64,000 nt of DNA from Pseudisothecium myosuroides (Eukaryota; Streptophyta; Bryopsida; Hypnales; Lembophyllaceae). The stretch covers positions 30,545,288 through 30,609,287 of the forward strand of contig OX637288.1 of assembly GCA_951799445.1 (NCBI GenBank), written 5' to 3'. Shown here one piece after another: positions 1 through 12,390 of this stretch; the first letter of the stretch is position 1; every line of letters begins with the position of its first letter. A program made the position numbers and the translations under genes. Under the pieces are notes generated by a model. That model had not been told where the DNA came from and searched no databases. It worked only from the letters and a program-made list of their open reading frames with translations.

Positions 1-57
1 GTACATGACTGAAATCGCATTTGTCCCCCAAAGGGACAATGAGCTTTTAGGGGTTAA
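1..57 (+). mobile_element. Right end of a TTAA-flanked (piggyBac-like) element, cut by the window edge
   Basis: The first 57 bases match the right-hand terminus of the complete elements at 643-1583 and 3334-4270. They carry the 'cgcatttgtcccccaaaggg' stretch followed by the inverted end CTTTTAGGGG and TTAA (54-57). The rest of the element lies outside the window. Confidence 0.7.
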
Positions 58-330
58 AACTTAGGATTAAACTTTTAAGTCAAAACTTGGAGTAAAAATT
101 AAATAGTAGAATTCAAAGCTAAAAGTAGAAGCAAAAAGTTAGAGGTAGAAGTTAATCTTAGTGTTAATTTTTAGAAGTAGAAAACCTAGAGTCAAAAGTG
201 AAACCGTAAAGTCAAATCTAGAGGTTAAAATTTGAGATTAATTTTAGAAGTAAAAACTTAGCGCTGAAAGTCAAAACATAGAGTTAAAACTTGAAATAAA
301 AATTGGATAGTAAATTCAAAGATAGAAGTA

Positions 331-416
331 GAAGTAAAAAGTTAGGGATAGAAGTAAAAAGTTAGGGATAGAAGTAAAAAGTTAGGGATAGAAGTAAAAA
401 GTTAGGGATAGAAGTA
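331..416. repeat. 20-bp minisatellite, four perfect units
   Basis: The unit gaagtaaaaagttagggata repeats at 331, 351, 371 and 391, with a partial fifth unit. The whole of 58-642 is a looser AT-rich patchwork of related words (agaagtaaaa, cttagagtt, gtcaaaa), so the perfect units look like a local recent expansion of older simple sequence. The TTAGGG inside each unit is not telomeric because it does not repeat on its own. Confidence 0.85.
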
Positions 417-642
417 AGATTTTAGAATAAGATTTTGAAGTAGAAAATCTAGAGTCAAAAGTCAAGATATAGAATTAAATTAAAAGGGTAAATTTTAGAG
501 TCATCGAGAAGTAAAGAACTTAGAAATAAAAGTAAAAACATAGAGTTGAACCCAAGGGGTAAATTCTAGAGTTAATGAAGAAGTAAAATTGTAGAGTAGA
601 ATTTAGAGGTTAAACCTTAGTGGTAGAAGTTAAAAGTTCAAA

Positions 643-1583
643 TTAACCCCTAAAGGACCGAGACCTTTTTTCTGCCAAAAAACACTGAAAATTGCCATTT
701 CTATAGCAAACAGTAAAAAAAATTGAAAAATGTTGTTTTTTTCACATCTAACCGTAGGATCTTACACCTAACTAGTATGAAAATGTGTGGAAAAAATTTC
801 AGAATTTTTGACCGCACAGATTGCAAGATATTTGTGTTTAAAGTGGAAAAACAAGTTTTTCAGCACATTGCAGGACTAGATTTTTTGACTTTGAACATTT
901 TTAACTTAAAATTTTTGTACTACAGAGTTTTGAGCTTTAAATCTTTATAGTGGAGAATTGAGTTGAGATTCTAGGGGGAAAGAAATTATTCAAAAAAACT
1001 TAATTATCAATCCTAAAGAAATTGTTAAGTAGAAGTAGGTACAAGATAGAAGGAAAATCTAAAATATTAATATATTTTAGATGGAATTAAAATACACTAA
1101 TTCCAATGGTGAGATTGTTCTAACAAGTAAACTAAACCAGAAGAATTTATTTTTTTTGAAAAAATGCAAAAAGAGCATTTAGAAATGCATCCTACAAGTT
1201 ATTTTTTTCAAGAAGATGCTCTAACTACCCGAAAAACAAGAATGTCCATTACTTTCTCATAACAAATCCAAATGAAATGAATCAACTCTTTCCAGATAGA
1301 CAAGAATATAATCTATGAGAAAAAAAATATTAAGAAAAGAAAATCAAATTTTTGCCAATTTTTTTTGTTGCCCGAGCTGCCCGCCGTCCCCTGTTTTGAG
1401 CTTATTTGGTCATAACTATTGTTTCCGGGCACCGATTGTGAAAAAAATTATATCCCCACGAAGCTAATTAGCTGTTCAAGCTCCAAAAAAAGTTTCAAAA
1501 AATCAAGAGAAAATATCAGCCCGTAGGTACCTGCCCGAAAACGCATTTATCCCCCGAAGGGACAACGATCCTTTAGGGGTTAA
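643..1583 (+). mobile_element. TTAA-flanked non-autonomous element (piggyBac-like), copy 1
   Basis: The copy is 941 bp and bounded by TTAA on both sides. Terminal inverted repeats begin CCCCTAAAGGA at both ends. The interior is AT-rich and aligns throughout with 3334-4270, including a GC-richer stretch near 1370-1410 (ttgcccgagctgcccgccgt) and a right-end segment near 1518-1570. Short reading frames inside are not conserved between copies and no transposase is visible, so the element must be mobilised in trans. The piggyBac assignment is inferred from the TTAA target and CCC-initial ends only. Confidence 0.75.
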
Positions 1584-1800
1584 ACTTGGGAAGTAAAAAT
1601 TTAGAGTCAAAGTAGAAACTTAGAATCAACCTTAGGGGTTAAAACCTAGAATTGTATCGGAAGTTAAAAAATAGAAGATAGTCTTAGAATTTCATGGAAG
1701 GAACCTAGGGGGTCCCATTTCAATTAGTTAGGGTTGTTAGAAATGGCGCCAACTACCCAGTCTACACTATCAATTGTGGACATAGGATAGATAGATGCAT

Positions 1801-2023
1801 CATTTAACTACTTTTGGACTATTCAGTGAATTTTGGACAATGCACTTAAAATCTCCAGATAATTATCTCTTGATGTTTGTATATATCTCTTGGTGTTTTT
1901 ATATATCTCTCGATGTTTTGTATAGATCTCCTGATGCATCCGGAGATCTCCAGATGATTATCTCTCTATGATTATCTCCCGATGTTAATTCTAGACTTTC
2001 AAAAGTCCAGAAGTAGTTAAATG
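1801..2023. mobile_element. Small MITE-like element with about 20-bp inverted ends
   Basis: The ends are inverted copies of CATTTAACTACTTYTGGACT (1801-1820 against 2004-2023). The interior holds a degenerate 18-20 bp minisatellite (tatatctcttgatgttt and variants, about 1853-1990). The target duplication is not clear, so the superfamily cannot be assigned. Confidence 0.45.
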
Positions 2024-2239
2024 TGGCATATAGTTAGTACGGTAGAATTTTACCGTTAGATCACTATAATCCCTGATCATTGGTAGTTAGCTTGAAAGTC
2101 ATCACATACATCTCTAAACATTTCTTTTGCCCATCCACGACACTTAGGAAACATTAGCAAAAGATCCATTGCTTGGAAGGCACAGTGGATCGAGGTTACA
2201 ACACCCATTAAATTAAAAAGTGGATAAAAGCTAAGAACC

Positions 2240-3130
2240 TGGTTGTGTTCGCTTTATTACCAAGGGTGGGTAATCTAGTGCCCACAGGGCACTGCTGACA
2301 CATAGTATCAATTGGTAGTATTGTATAATACTGCCAATTCTACGGCGAAAAATTGCATTTTTGAGCCCAAAACGTGAAGTGTTCCTTGCAATCACCTTGG
2401 TAGGAATAGCCAATCATTACAAAAGCTCCAAAAAAACTTTTCTCTCAAACACCTACAAAACAAACACAAGAGATTGAACCAAAGCTAATGTTTAAGAGTT
2501 AGTATTTCCCTAAGAGTGCCTCCAATGCACTTACTTGCCCACAATTGATGCTCACAACATCCGGGTAGCCTAGACATTGTCCGCATCTCACTCAATGCTA
2601 TTAATAATTATAATTCAGAAACAGGGGCAATATGGACATGCCTAGCTAGGGGGTTCAAAGTGTCATTCCGGGCGCCATGACAAGCTCAGCCACATATACA
2701 ACATTAGCACGAGCATTAGCATCAAACTCTTTAACATCATAAGGAAGAAATTGAACCCAATAAGAGGCTTTGAGTTTTCTTACTAATTGAATGAATTTGA
2801 GGGTGGTCACATTGTCATTTGTGGCACCATGTAGAATTACTTGTAGCCACTTGGCACAAAGATATTTGTAAACGGTGAATCATAGAGATGGATTGTAGAG
2901 ATTGTAGAGATGGACTGGGTAAACAGTGAATTGTGGAGATCATGGAGATGGACTGGGTAAAGAGTGAATTGTGGAGATCATAGAGATGGATTGGGTAATC
3001 ATGACAAATATTTGAGTCCATCATGCAAATCTTGGTACAATTAGTGAGATAAAAAAAAATCCACATAAATTTTTGCATTGCAAAGCGGCCTCTTTTTGGT
3101 TTCAATTTTTTGTGTAGTGTGTTGTCTGGT
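2240..3130 (-). pseudogene. Decayed repeat-family coding remnant, unrecognised
   Basis: On the minus strand near 2670-2790 a frame reads LVRKLKASYWVQFLPYDV and continues open to MAPGM before a stop. A second open patch covers 2231-2413. The segment 2760-3120 matches 9725-10090 in inverted orientation, including the KLKAS.WVQ coding patch and the 'gaggccgctttg' stretch. Dispersal in two copies suggests a transposon-borne gene fragment. I do not recognise the protein family. The tandem 'ggagatcatggagatggactgggtaa' phrases near 2875-2995 are a local repeat inside it. Confidence 0.35.
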
Positions 3131-3333
3131 TTCATCACTATCTATGCTCGCTTATTGATCTTCTTCAGCTTCTTCAGGAGCTACTTGTGGCTGGGACCTT
3201 CCCTAGGGGACTCACAGTTGGTCAGCAAGTCAATGGTTTTGTCGGTCTTGAAGTCAAACACTCCTGTACGTGTGCAAAAATATTGTGTGACAATGTTTTG
3301 TTTTGTTTTCCATTTTGGAGAAGGGGACACTTG

Positions 3334-4270
3334 TTAACCCCTAAAGGCCCAAGGTCTTTTTTCTGCCAAAAAACACTGAAAACTACCATTTTAATAGCAA
3401 AAAGTTAAAAAAATTTAAAATTGTTTTTTTTTCACATCTAACCATAGTATCTTACCCCTTATTGGTATGAGAATGTGTGGAAAAAATTTAAGAATTTTTG
3501 ACCGCACAGATTGCAAGATATTTGCGTTTAAAGTGGAAAAAACAAGTTTTTCAGCACATTGCGGGACCAGATTTTTTGACTTTACACATTTTTAACTTAA
3601 AATTTTTGCACTACAACGTTTTGAGCTTTAAATCTTTGTTGTGGAGAATTGAGTTGAGAGTCTAGGAAAAAAAAAATTCAAAAAAATTTAATTATCATTC
3701 TTAAAAAAATTGTTAAGTAGAAGTAGGTACAAGATAGAAGGAAAATCTAAAATATTAATATATTTTAGATGGAATTAAAATGCAATAATCCCAATGGTAA
3801 GATTGTTCTAGCAAGTAAACTAAACCATTCCAAAAAAAAAAATTGAAAAATTACAAAAAATGCATTCCAAAATGAATCCTACAAGTTATTTTGTTCAAGA
3901 AGATGCTCTAATTGCCCGAAAAACAAGAATGTCCATAACTACCTCATAACAAATCCAAATGAAATGAATCAAAGCTTTCCAGATAGACAAAAATATAATC
4001 TATGAGAAAAAAATATTAAAAAAGAAATTCAAATTTTTGTCCAATTTTTTTTGTTGCCTGGGCTGCCCCCGTCCCCTGTTTTCAGCTTATTTGGTCATAA
4101 CTTTTTTTCTCGGGCTCTGATTGAGAAAAAAATTATATTCCCACAAAGCTTATCAATTTTTCTATCTCCAAAATTTTTTTTCAGAAAATCAAAACACTAT
4201 TTCAGCCCGTAGGTACCTGCCCAGAAACGCATTTGTCCCCCGAAAGGAAAAACGGGCTTTTAGGGGTTAA
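3334..4270 (+). mobile_element. TTAA-flanked element, copy 2 (left half of a head-to-head pair)
   Basis: The copy is 937 bp with TTAA at both borders. The left end is CCCCTAAAGGCCC and the right end, read inverted, is CCCCTAAAAGCCC. It is highly similar to copy 1 along its full length. Only 21 bp separate it from copy 3, which lies in the opposite orientation. Confidence 0.8.
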
Positions 4271-4291
4271 CCACAAGAGAGAGGGGGTGTT

Positions 4292-5224
4292 TTAACCCCT
4301 AAAGGACCGTTGTCCCTTCAGGACAAATGCATTTTCGGGCAGGTACCTACGGGCTGAAATTTTCTTGTGATTTTTTGAAACTTTTTTTGGAGATAGAAAA
4401 ACTGATAAGCTTTGTGGGAATATAATTTTTTTCACAATCGGTGCCCGGGAAAAAAGTTATGACCAAATAAGCTCAAAATAGGGGATGGAGGGCAGCCCGG
4501 GCAGCAAAAAGAAAATGGACAAAAATTTGAATTTTTTTTTTTAATATTTTTTTTTCATAGATTATATTTTTGTCTATCCGGAAAGCTTTGATTCATTTCA
4601 TTTAGATATGTTATGAGAAAGTTATGGACATTCTTGTTTTTCGGGCAGTTAGAGCATCTTTTTGAAAAAAATAACTTGTAGGATTCATTTCTGAATGCAA
4701 TCTTTCAAATTTTTCATTTTTTTTTCATGGTTTAGTTTAGTTGCTAGAACAATCTCACCATTGGGATTAGTGAATTTTAATTCCATCTAAAAGATATTAA
4801 TATTTTAGATTTTCCTTCTATCTCGTACCTACTTCTACTTAACAATTTTCTTAACAATGAAAATTAAGTTTTTTTGAATTTCATTTTTTTTCCTAGACTC
4901 TCAACTTAATTCTCCACTATAAAGATTTAAAGCTCAAAACTCTGTAGTGCAAAAATTTTAAATTAAAAATGTTTAAAGTCAAAAAATCTAGTCCCGCAAT
5001 GTGCTGAAAAACTTGTTTTCTTTACTTTAAACGCAGATATCTTGCAATCTGTGCGGTCAAAAATTCTGAAATTTTTTCCACACATTTTCATACTACTTAG
5101 GTGTAAGATCCTAAGGTTAGATTTGCAAAAAAAACATTTTTCATTTCTTTTTACTGTTTGCTATGAAAATGGCAGTTTTCAGTGTTTTTTGGCCAAAAAA
5201 AGGCCTCGGTCTTTTAGGGGTTAA
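4292..5224 (-). mobile_element. TTAA-flanked element, copy 3 (right half of a head-to-head pair)
   Basis: The copy is 933 bp, TTAA-bounded, and the reverse complement of copies 1 and 2. Together with copy 2 it forms a near-perfect inverted repeat of about 1.9 kb with a 21-bp loop. Read-through transcription of the pair would give a very long double-stranded RNA. That consequence is inference; the inverted arrangement is read directly. Confidence 0.8.
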
Positions 5225-5280
5225 GTGAGTTTTTTTTTTTTTTCTGACACCATTTTAAGTGAGTTTTTAAGTATAGTTCT

Positions 5281-6010
5281 GGGTAATTGCATGATAAACC
5301 TGTACTATTTGTTGCGTTTTGCAACACTATTCATGATTTTTTCTAGAGTACCTTAAAATTAGAAAATCAATTTTTAAGAAAATAAAAAAATATGACCAAT
5401 GTATGCATCTTTAAAATGTAGGTAGCCACCGACGGAAATTCATTAAAATTCTCTAAGTAGGAGAACTAGAAAAGTGTCAAATCGCTAGAAACACATACTT
5501 TGATGTTTTAATTAGTAGAAAATAGGAAAAAAATTAAATAAAAAAATAAAAAAATAGGCCATTTGAAGCAACTCTATGGAGATGGTCACCCACCAAAAAA
5601 TCCACCAAAATAATCTTTTACATATTTCAAAATGCAAGTAGAAAGAGGCTCACTTTGTGGACTTCTACACCACATAAAATTAGGTTTTTTTGGAATTCCT
5701 TTGGACAATAGCTACAAATCTACTAGAAGACCATCTCTACCAAATTTCAGCTCCAAATTCGTTTTTATGGGTACTCAATAGTACTAAAAATTCCTAAATT
5801 AGCATTTGTGAGAAAATATCGAGGGCTATTATTAAATAATAAAACATTTTTTAAGAATTCCAAAAAATTAGACAAGGTGTGTAATAGTCATAATTACCTT
5901 GTCTACAAATTTTGAGTCATTTTGAGTCAAAATGCAAACGTTATGGCCAAAAAACTAATTAGCATGCAACTTGTGACAGAAAATAGTACAAGTGTTTCAT
6001 GCAATCACCC
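5281..6010. mobile_element. Element with GGGTRATTGCATGA ends, copy 1
   Basis: The left end reads GGGTAATTGCATGATAAACC and the right end, inverted, GGGTGATTGCATGAAACACT. Both ends continue into TGTACTATTT. TTCT flanks both borders, which suggests a 4-bp target duplication. The interior matches 46063-46790 at high identity. No coding capacity is evident. The superfamily is not assigned. Confidence 0.6.
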
Positions 6011-6404
6011 TTCTAGACATAAGGTTATAAGTAATGACCTTTTGGGAGATTTTTAGTAAAATTTTACTAGAAACACATGTATTCCTAGTAAAATTTTAAT
6101 ATTCATGTGATACTTGGTGATGTCTATATAAAAACTAGGTGATACTTATGTAAATTTGGCTACTAGTCTTAAAAAATAGTAGTAACCTCCCTATTTTGAT
6201 CCAAAAAAATGAAAATTTCCTTTACAAAAAATAACCAACATCTTTTGGCTGTAGCGATTAGCGAATGCAAGTGGGGGAAATTCATGCATAAAAAAAACAC
6301 TAGTAAGGAACAATTAGTGAGAGAAAGCTTCAACTTTGCAAAATAGTGCTAAACAAAACTTCACTTCCATATATGTACCGTTAGTGAAGGAATAATGCTT
6401 GCCA

Positions 6405-7144
6405 GGGTCATTGCAAGAAAGACCAGTACTGAAACATTGTCACAAAACGAGTGCGGAAGCTTCCTTTTGCTATAACTTTTGCAGTATGACTCGTATGAAT
6501 TTGAAATTTTTATTGGAGATGCCTCTCTTGAGTTTAATCATATTTCATATTTTTCAGAAATTTTCAAAAATCATTTTATATTTAAAAATCATTTAAACTA
6601 ATATGTCATGTTTTGAGTTTTAAGGGGTTTTAGTACTATGGAGTCCCCAAATTTAATGATTTGGAACTGAAATTTCTATGGTCTATTTCCATAGTAGGAA
6701 GTCACGTTCCTACCAAGGGGCATTAAAATATATTATATTTTATGTCCTCTACGTCCATGCAAAGAAGGCTCCCTTACGCACGCAATCTGAATGCTGAAGA
6801 TGGTTTCAAGATAATTTTTTTGGTGAAATCACTTCAAACTAAAGTCTTTCCAAATGTCCAATTTTTAGTTTCTTTGAAAATTATTTTTCCTATTTTGAAC
6901 AAATTAAAACGTCAAACTATGTATTTTCTTCAAAATTCAGCTCACACGTTTTTGTGAATAACTTTTTACTTTGATTTTTTTTAGGTTTGAAATTTGGTGA
7001 TATGCTATTTCAAGTGTTATACTAATTATCCTTATTTTATTTTATTTTAAAAAAGTTCATATGCAAAAAGCTCGTAGTATTGAGAGTATTAGGCGAAAAT
7101 AGCCAAAGTGGAACAAAAATAGCAAGTCATTCTTGCAACGACGT
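6405..7144 (+). mobile_element. Element with GGGTGATTGCA-like ends, second subfamily
   Basis: It starts GGGTCATTGCAAGAAAGACC and ends in an inverted, slightly decayed copy (GCAAGTCATTCTTGCAAC). The interior matches 49676-50948 in reverse complement, for example the 'aggaagtcacgttcctacca' phrase, but without the Stowaway insertion carried by that copy. Both copies are about 740 bp once the insertion is removed. Confidence 0.55.
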
Positions 7145-7518
7145 CGTTGAAAGATGTGGGGTTTTTTAAATGCCAAAATTTGAACTTGCTTTGGAAAAAC
7201 TCACATCAAACTTTGAACAAAACAACCATCAACACAAAAATCAAATACTAAAAGGTTAGGCCGTTGCTCGCCACACCAACCCAATTTTGATTTTGATTTT
7301 GATTTTAAAATCTAGGTTGTCACACTTAAAACTCAAACTCACTTCAAACATTCACACTCACTTCTCTCAAACACTCCATAGCCACCTTCCAAATGACAAC
7401 AAAACTTGAAGCAAAACACACTTAAAGAAGATGAAGTGGCGGCTTGAGAAGGAATTAGAATTAAAAAACTAATACTTCTAACAAATCTAACTATTCACGT
7501 AGGCTTTGGTTTGATTTT

Positions 7519-7690
7519 GTTGTGCTTTTCCTATTCATTTACTATTCATTTTGGATTTGTTTTGGTTTTTTATTCCGTTACTATTCATTTACTATTCATT
7601 TCAAGACAATTTGTTGTTTTTTATTCTTTCTTTACTATTCATTTACTATTCATTTGGAATAGTTCTTTGGTTTTATTCCTTTCACTATTG
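7519..7690. repeat. TATTCATTTAC minisatellite
   Basis: An 11-12 bp word (ctattcatttac and variants) recurs with interspersed 'ttgttttt' filler. Open frames across it are low-complexity artefacts. Confidence 0.6.
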
Positions 7691-8140
7691 AAGAATTTGT
7701 TTTTTTCTATCAATTAGGATTTTTGGAAGGAATTAGTAGGGTGAATGTTGATTTAGGTTTTGTTTTATTAGGCCTAATAAGCCAAATAGAAAAAGACAAA
7801 AAGTCAACAAAAATATTAGATTAATCCAACAAAAATTAATAAACTAATGAATAACAAATACTCATTAGAATATTATTAAATTGAAAAATATTAATCTTTT
7901 AATTTAATTCTCAAATAAAATAAACCTTCAAGGTAGTCGGCAATAGGGCCTTGAAGTTTATTTTATTCCAAAGAGTTGTTCAAAAACCAACTAAAGACCA
8001 TTAGAAATTTAACATAAATTCCTAAACTCAAGGACTTAGGTTAAATACTTTCAACTAACCATCTTTTGTAGGAAATTAGCCAGAAAGAATGTAGGAAAGA
8101 GATTTTTCCAACATTCTAACACCAAATTTTCATCATACAG
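7691..8140. other. AT-rich DNA, nothing recognised
   Basis: I see no gene, repeat family or inverted ends here. The stretch ends in a pyrimidine-rich run leading into the exon-like segment at 8141. Confidence 0.5.
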
Positions 8141-8232
8141 ACGGATTACACATGATGGAGGACGACGGGTATCTCGAATCCATTATGCTGGTAGTTTGCG
8201 ATGATGGAACCATGGAGTCAATGGACACAAAG
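8141..8232 (+). other. Orphan exon-like segment
   Basis: A 92-base stretch lies between a good acceptor (catcatacag) and a good donor (AAAG|GTATGT). One frame is open across it and reads HMMEDDGYLESIMLVV and then CDDGTMESMDTK. Base composition is richer in G and C than either flank. No partner exon was found within several kilobases and I do not recognise the peptide. It could be a genuine exon of a gene with very long introns, or a captured or decayed exon. Confidence 0.25.
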
Positions 8233-9724
8233 GTATGTTAATTTTTCTTGTTTCTTTTGCTTTGTTTTTTCCTTTAAATTGAAGTTAGAATCATTGCTTT
8301 TAGAAGTTAGTTTTTAAATTAGAATTTTAGAATTTAAGTTAAAATTTAGAACCTAATAGGTAATTTTTAGAGTTTTCCAAAACCAAGTCACACTTAAGAA
8401 ATAACCAAAAAATGAAGAAGTTACTAACAGATTAAACTTAATCATAAAGTTGGATGAAAATTTAAGATTTTCATCCACAAGAATCTTTAAAGAATATTTT
8501 AAGGTGGAATCAAATAAGGAATCTATAAAGATTCCAAAATCCCTTTTTACTTTTAAAAATATTTTATTTTTGAAGGATAAAAGTTGGATGAAGTTTGAAG
8601 CTAATTTTGGATGAAAAACATCCAAATAAGTTAAAATTCCAAATAATCTTAATAATTCAAAACTTAAATGAACTAATAAATTAACACTAGAATTTAGAAT
8701 TATTTAGAATTGATTTGCTATTTTAGATTAGTGGATGAAATTTTAACAAGTAGGAGGCCGAAACTCGACCCGTGGTAACTTTTGCTAGGAATCTCGGAAT
8801 CTAACTTTCTTTACCATTTTGGAAAGGGAAAATTATATTCTAAAATGGTGCTTAGCTAAAATTTTAGTTAGGTTAGATTTTGCTCTTTTTTTTTCATTTT
8901 ACTTAACCATAACCTTTTAACTAGTTAACAAATAGTTTTTTCTTAGAAGTAGTGAGTTTTTACAGGATTATCAGTCACAAAAAGTGTCCATGGCTTGGAA
9001 GGCGAACACTTAATTAGGAACCACCCAATTAGGAGTAAATCTCCAACAAAACAACCGCTATAGCCAGTGTGTAACTTTCTGACTCAAGGGTGGAGTTGGA
9101 AACACTCACACATACCCAGATTGTGAATGCTCTAATAATTTCATTGGATTTTGTAATATATAAGGTAAATATGTGTATTACCAAGCGTATTTCCTATCTA
9201 GTTATTTTGGAGAAGCTATAATTTGTCAATTCACATAATTTTTCAAAGATTGAGGAATTTGAGAGAAGTCATTTGCAAGTAGAATCAAGATAGTCCAACA
9301 AAAAATGAATATTGTATGATTTTTCAAAGTTTGTTGAAACTAAATTGATGAGGCGTGGATAGACCCATTCTAAACTATATGTTGGCATGTTGTGAGCACT
9401 AGATTTCATCATTTGTGCTCAATTATGTTTGTTTGTTTTTTAAGCATCTTAGAGGGTAATTTGAGGTAAATTAAAGGTATTTAGATACTTTAGCGTTAAA
9501 TGGTTGATAGTATTAAAGGTCAATAATGACTTTGAGCCAAATATATATAGATTTTATGAAAAATTGACTTTAGAAGTATATTGGGGGGATAGAAGTTTTT
9601 GGTTAGATGCTTTAAAGAAAAAGAAGCAGGGTCAAAGTCTAAAAGTTTAGATGAAAGATGGAAAAAGTGTCGAAGGTGTAAGGTGTTTGAGGTAGAATAA
9701 CTTGGTGTAAGCATTAGGGGATAT
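8233..9724. other. AT-rich DNA, nothing recognised
   Basis: A few 'ggatgaaa' words occur near 8455-8620, resembling the minisatellites at 46.8 and 61.9 kb but not tandem. Nothing else is supported. Confidence 0.4.
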
Positions 9725-10254
9725 TTGAACCCCCAAAGAGGCCGCTTTGTAATGCAAAAAGTTGGGTGGGAAAAGCCTTCTCAACTCACTAGTTGGGCCA
9801 AGAATTGCATGATGAATTCAGAAATTCGTCATCATTACCCAATCCATCTCCATGATCTTATAAATTTAGGTGGAAAGAGCCTTCTCAACTCACTAATTGG
9901 GCCAAGAATTGCATATTAAACTCAAACATTTGTCATCATTATCCAATCCATCTCCACGATCTTATAAATCTCATGATGGTTTCATTATGAAGAATGGAGC
10001 CTACGCCACGTGGTGGAAGTATTGAATCTATGGCCACCCTCACACTCATTCCATTAGTATTAAAATTAGTAAGAAAACTCAAAGCCTCTTTGTGGGTTCA
10101 AATATCCCCTAATGATTTGAGAATTATGCTAAAAGTGTGGAATGTGAGAAGAGATAAGGTGGAATTAAATGCCAAAATCAAAAAGCCAAGAGTAGAAGAC
10201 AAATTGGAAGAGTTTGTAAAGAAAAAGAGAAGACCTTGCAGGAAAAAAAAATAG
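9725..10254 (+). pseudogene. Second copy of the decayed repeat-family coding remnant
   Basis: The segment repeats the family seen on the minus strand at 2760-3120: 'gaggccgctttg(t/c)aatgcaaaaa', then 'atcattacccaatccatctc' twice (an internal direct duplication near 9830 and 9935), then the coding patch LVRKLKASLWVQ. An 86-codon frame (9994-10254) ends in a lysine/arginine-rich tail. The protein family is not recognised. Repetition within the window points to a mobile-element origin. Confidence 0.35.
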
Positions 10255-12390
10255 AGCTTCAAGCTATAAAAAGGAGACAAGAAATGCAAGAAGACACCAT
10301 TCTATACCACAATTTTGGCTATTTACTTTCTTAACTCTCTATTCCTATACTTTCTACTCTCTAAGTTGTTGTACTAGTTCCACATAAAATAGTGTAGAAG
10401 AGGAAGATCTCTTCCTTCAACCGTTTGTTCTTTCATATGTAGAATTCAAACCATTGTTAGGCTAGATCTAAAATTTGGATAGCACATTTTCCTCATTGTT
10501 AACTTTTCAACAAGCTAAGATTTACGTGATTTAGAGCTTGTAAAGAGAAGATATGTTTGGTTGAGTGAGGAAGGGACTCGTGCCTTAGAATCCCAAGACC
10601 CGAAACTTTAGAGCTTCACAACTCTTTGCAAACAAATTATTTTACTTCATTTTTTTTGGTAAAGTTTGTATCTCCTTCTTAAGCTTCCATTGAGTCAAAT
10701 TTCACTTCTTTTAGAACAGGTATGCAAAAGTTATATCCGGTTGAGATAATAGAGGTACAAATCCATTGTTGTCAATGTACCATATGTTTTTAGTCTCAAT
10801 TTTGGTGCTCTATTTTCATTGTCATAAGAGTTACTAGAGTGAAATCTCTTGGAGCTTGTAGAGCTTGTTTTTGAGTTTCTAAAAACTAATACACTTCACA
10901 TTTGAAACTTGGACAAACTCATAGCAGTCATTCAAATGACAGAAGGTCTGCTATCGTTTTTTTGAAGTGTGGTAAGTATTATCTCTCTTGTTCTCAAATA
11001 GAAAGAGGTAGCTCGTTGAAGAGTGAAGTATGTATCTTGCTTGTCATTACTTTTAAACAAAACAAAATAAAACAAAAAGCAAAATAAAAGGTAAAATAAA
11101 ATATTATAAATACTATGCTCTCTTTACTTAGTATATGAATAGTTGGTATAGCTTGGTAGGCAATAAAATCAAACATTTAAGCACACATCTTAATGGTTTA
11201 ACTTGGACAATATCTAGTCTTCTAAATATTCTATTAAGATACAAAAAATACATCTCCAAAAGGACTTGTTTGCTAGCCCACATCTATATTCCCCCCCAAA
11301 AAAACTAAAACTAAAAACTAAACGGGAAGATTTGGGTTGACACATGTCTCCCCCCCCAAGTGCATTGTCATGATGCTAAAGTTTGTTGATAATTTTGTAC
11401 AATAATAATAGGTGGGGGATTGATGCAAATGGGAAGGTTCAATAAATGTTAAAATTGGATGACTGATGGCATTGAATTGTTCTACTTTAATACAAACAAA
11501 GGTTTCAAAGAAAAAGAACATCAATATCCTTTTGAAGCTAGTATGAATTAAGAGCCTGTTCATCTTGAGTCAAACTTGAAATTCATTTGAATAGTAAGAG
11601 TTATACCATGACTACATACCTTTGTTAAAAGGAGGACAAGGTTTCAAGGTTTCAAATTCTTAACTCATAGCAATTTTATTGGAACTCTAGCAGTTGCTCA
11701 TTTTTGGGCCATGGATAGCATCTGTAGGTCACATCTTTCTTTTCGAGAGCTTTTTGATAGTTTTGGACTTAATTAAAAGTATGGGAACACCATTATATAA
11801 AAGTACGTCACTGAATGTAATATGTGATTTATTTTGAATACATTTGTTCTGATGTGAATCTTGTAAGATAGGAGGTCCATAAGAGCTGAAAATTAATTTT
11901 GGGAGGTTAAACTTCTTGATATTTTTCAATAAATTCTTCTTGAAAGACAAAATAAATTGGCATCTAGCCCAAGTTGTTTCATATTTTTTGGAGCTTTGTA
12001 GAATTATTTATGAATTTCTGAAGTTGAAACACAATGATCACTAAAAGCATCCACCTCTTGAAATGTACACTATTTGTACATTACTAGTGGCAATGAAGAA
12101 ACAAAATGTACCTTTGCATTAGAAAACACTTTTAGAGCCTGAGCGTTTTATGGACCTCCTACCTTATGTTCATGATTTAAAGAAGAAACAAAATGTTGGG
12201 AGATGTGATAGTTGCATTCAATCTTTATTTGATGTTAATCAATCTCATTCAATTTTTCATAACATTCTTTGGGGACACCTTGCTTTTATAGATTTGTCTT
12301 ATTAGTGCATGTTACAAAATAAACTTACATATGGTTATAACTTTTTAGAAGGGAGAAATTTTTTTACCTACTATATGTGTAATAGTACTA
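10255..12390. other. AT-rich DNA, no gene recognised
   Basis: No conserved coding or inverted ends are seen. Short frames on both strands overlap one another and have the composition of random AT-rich DNA. Confidence 0.4.

Noticed and set aside
331..416. Telomeric or interstitial telomere repeat
   Set aside because: TTAGGG occurs once per 20-base unit and never in tandem.
723..950. 75-residue frame in TTAA element copy 1 as a transposase fragment
   Set aside because: The frame is broken in copies 2, 3 and 6, which otherwise align closely, and no DDE-type motif is visible.
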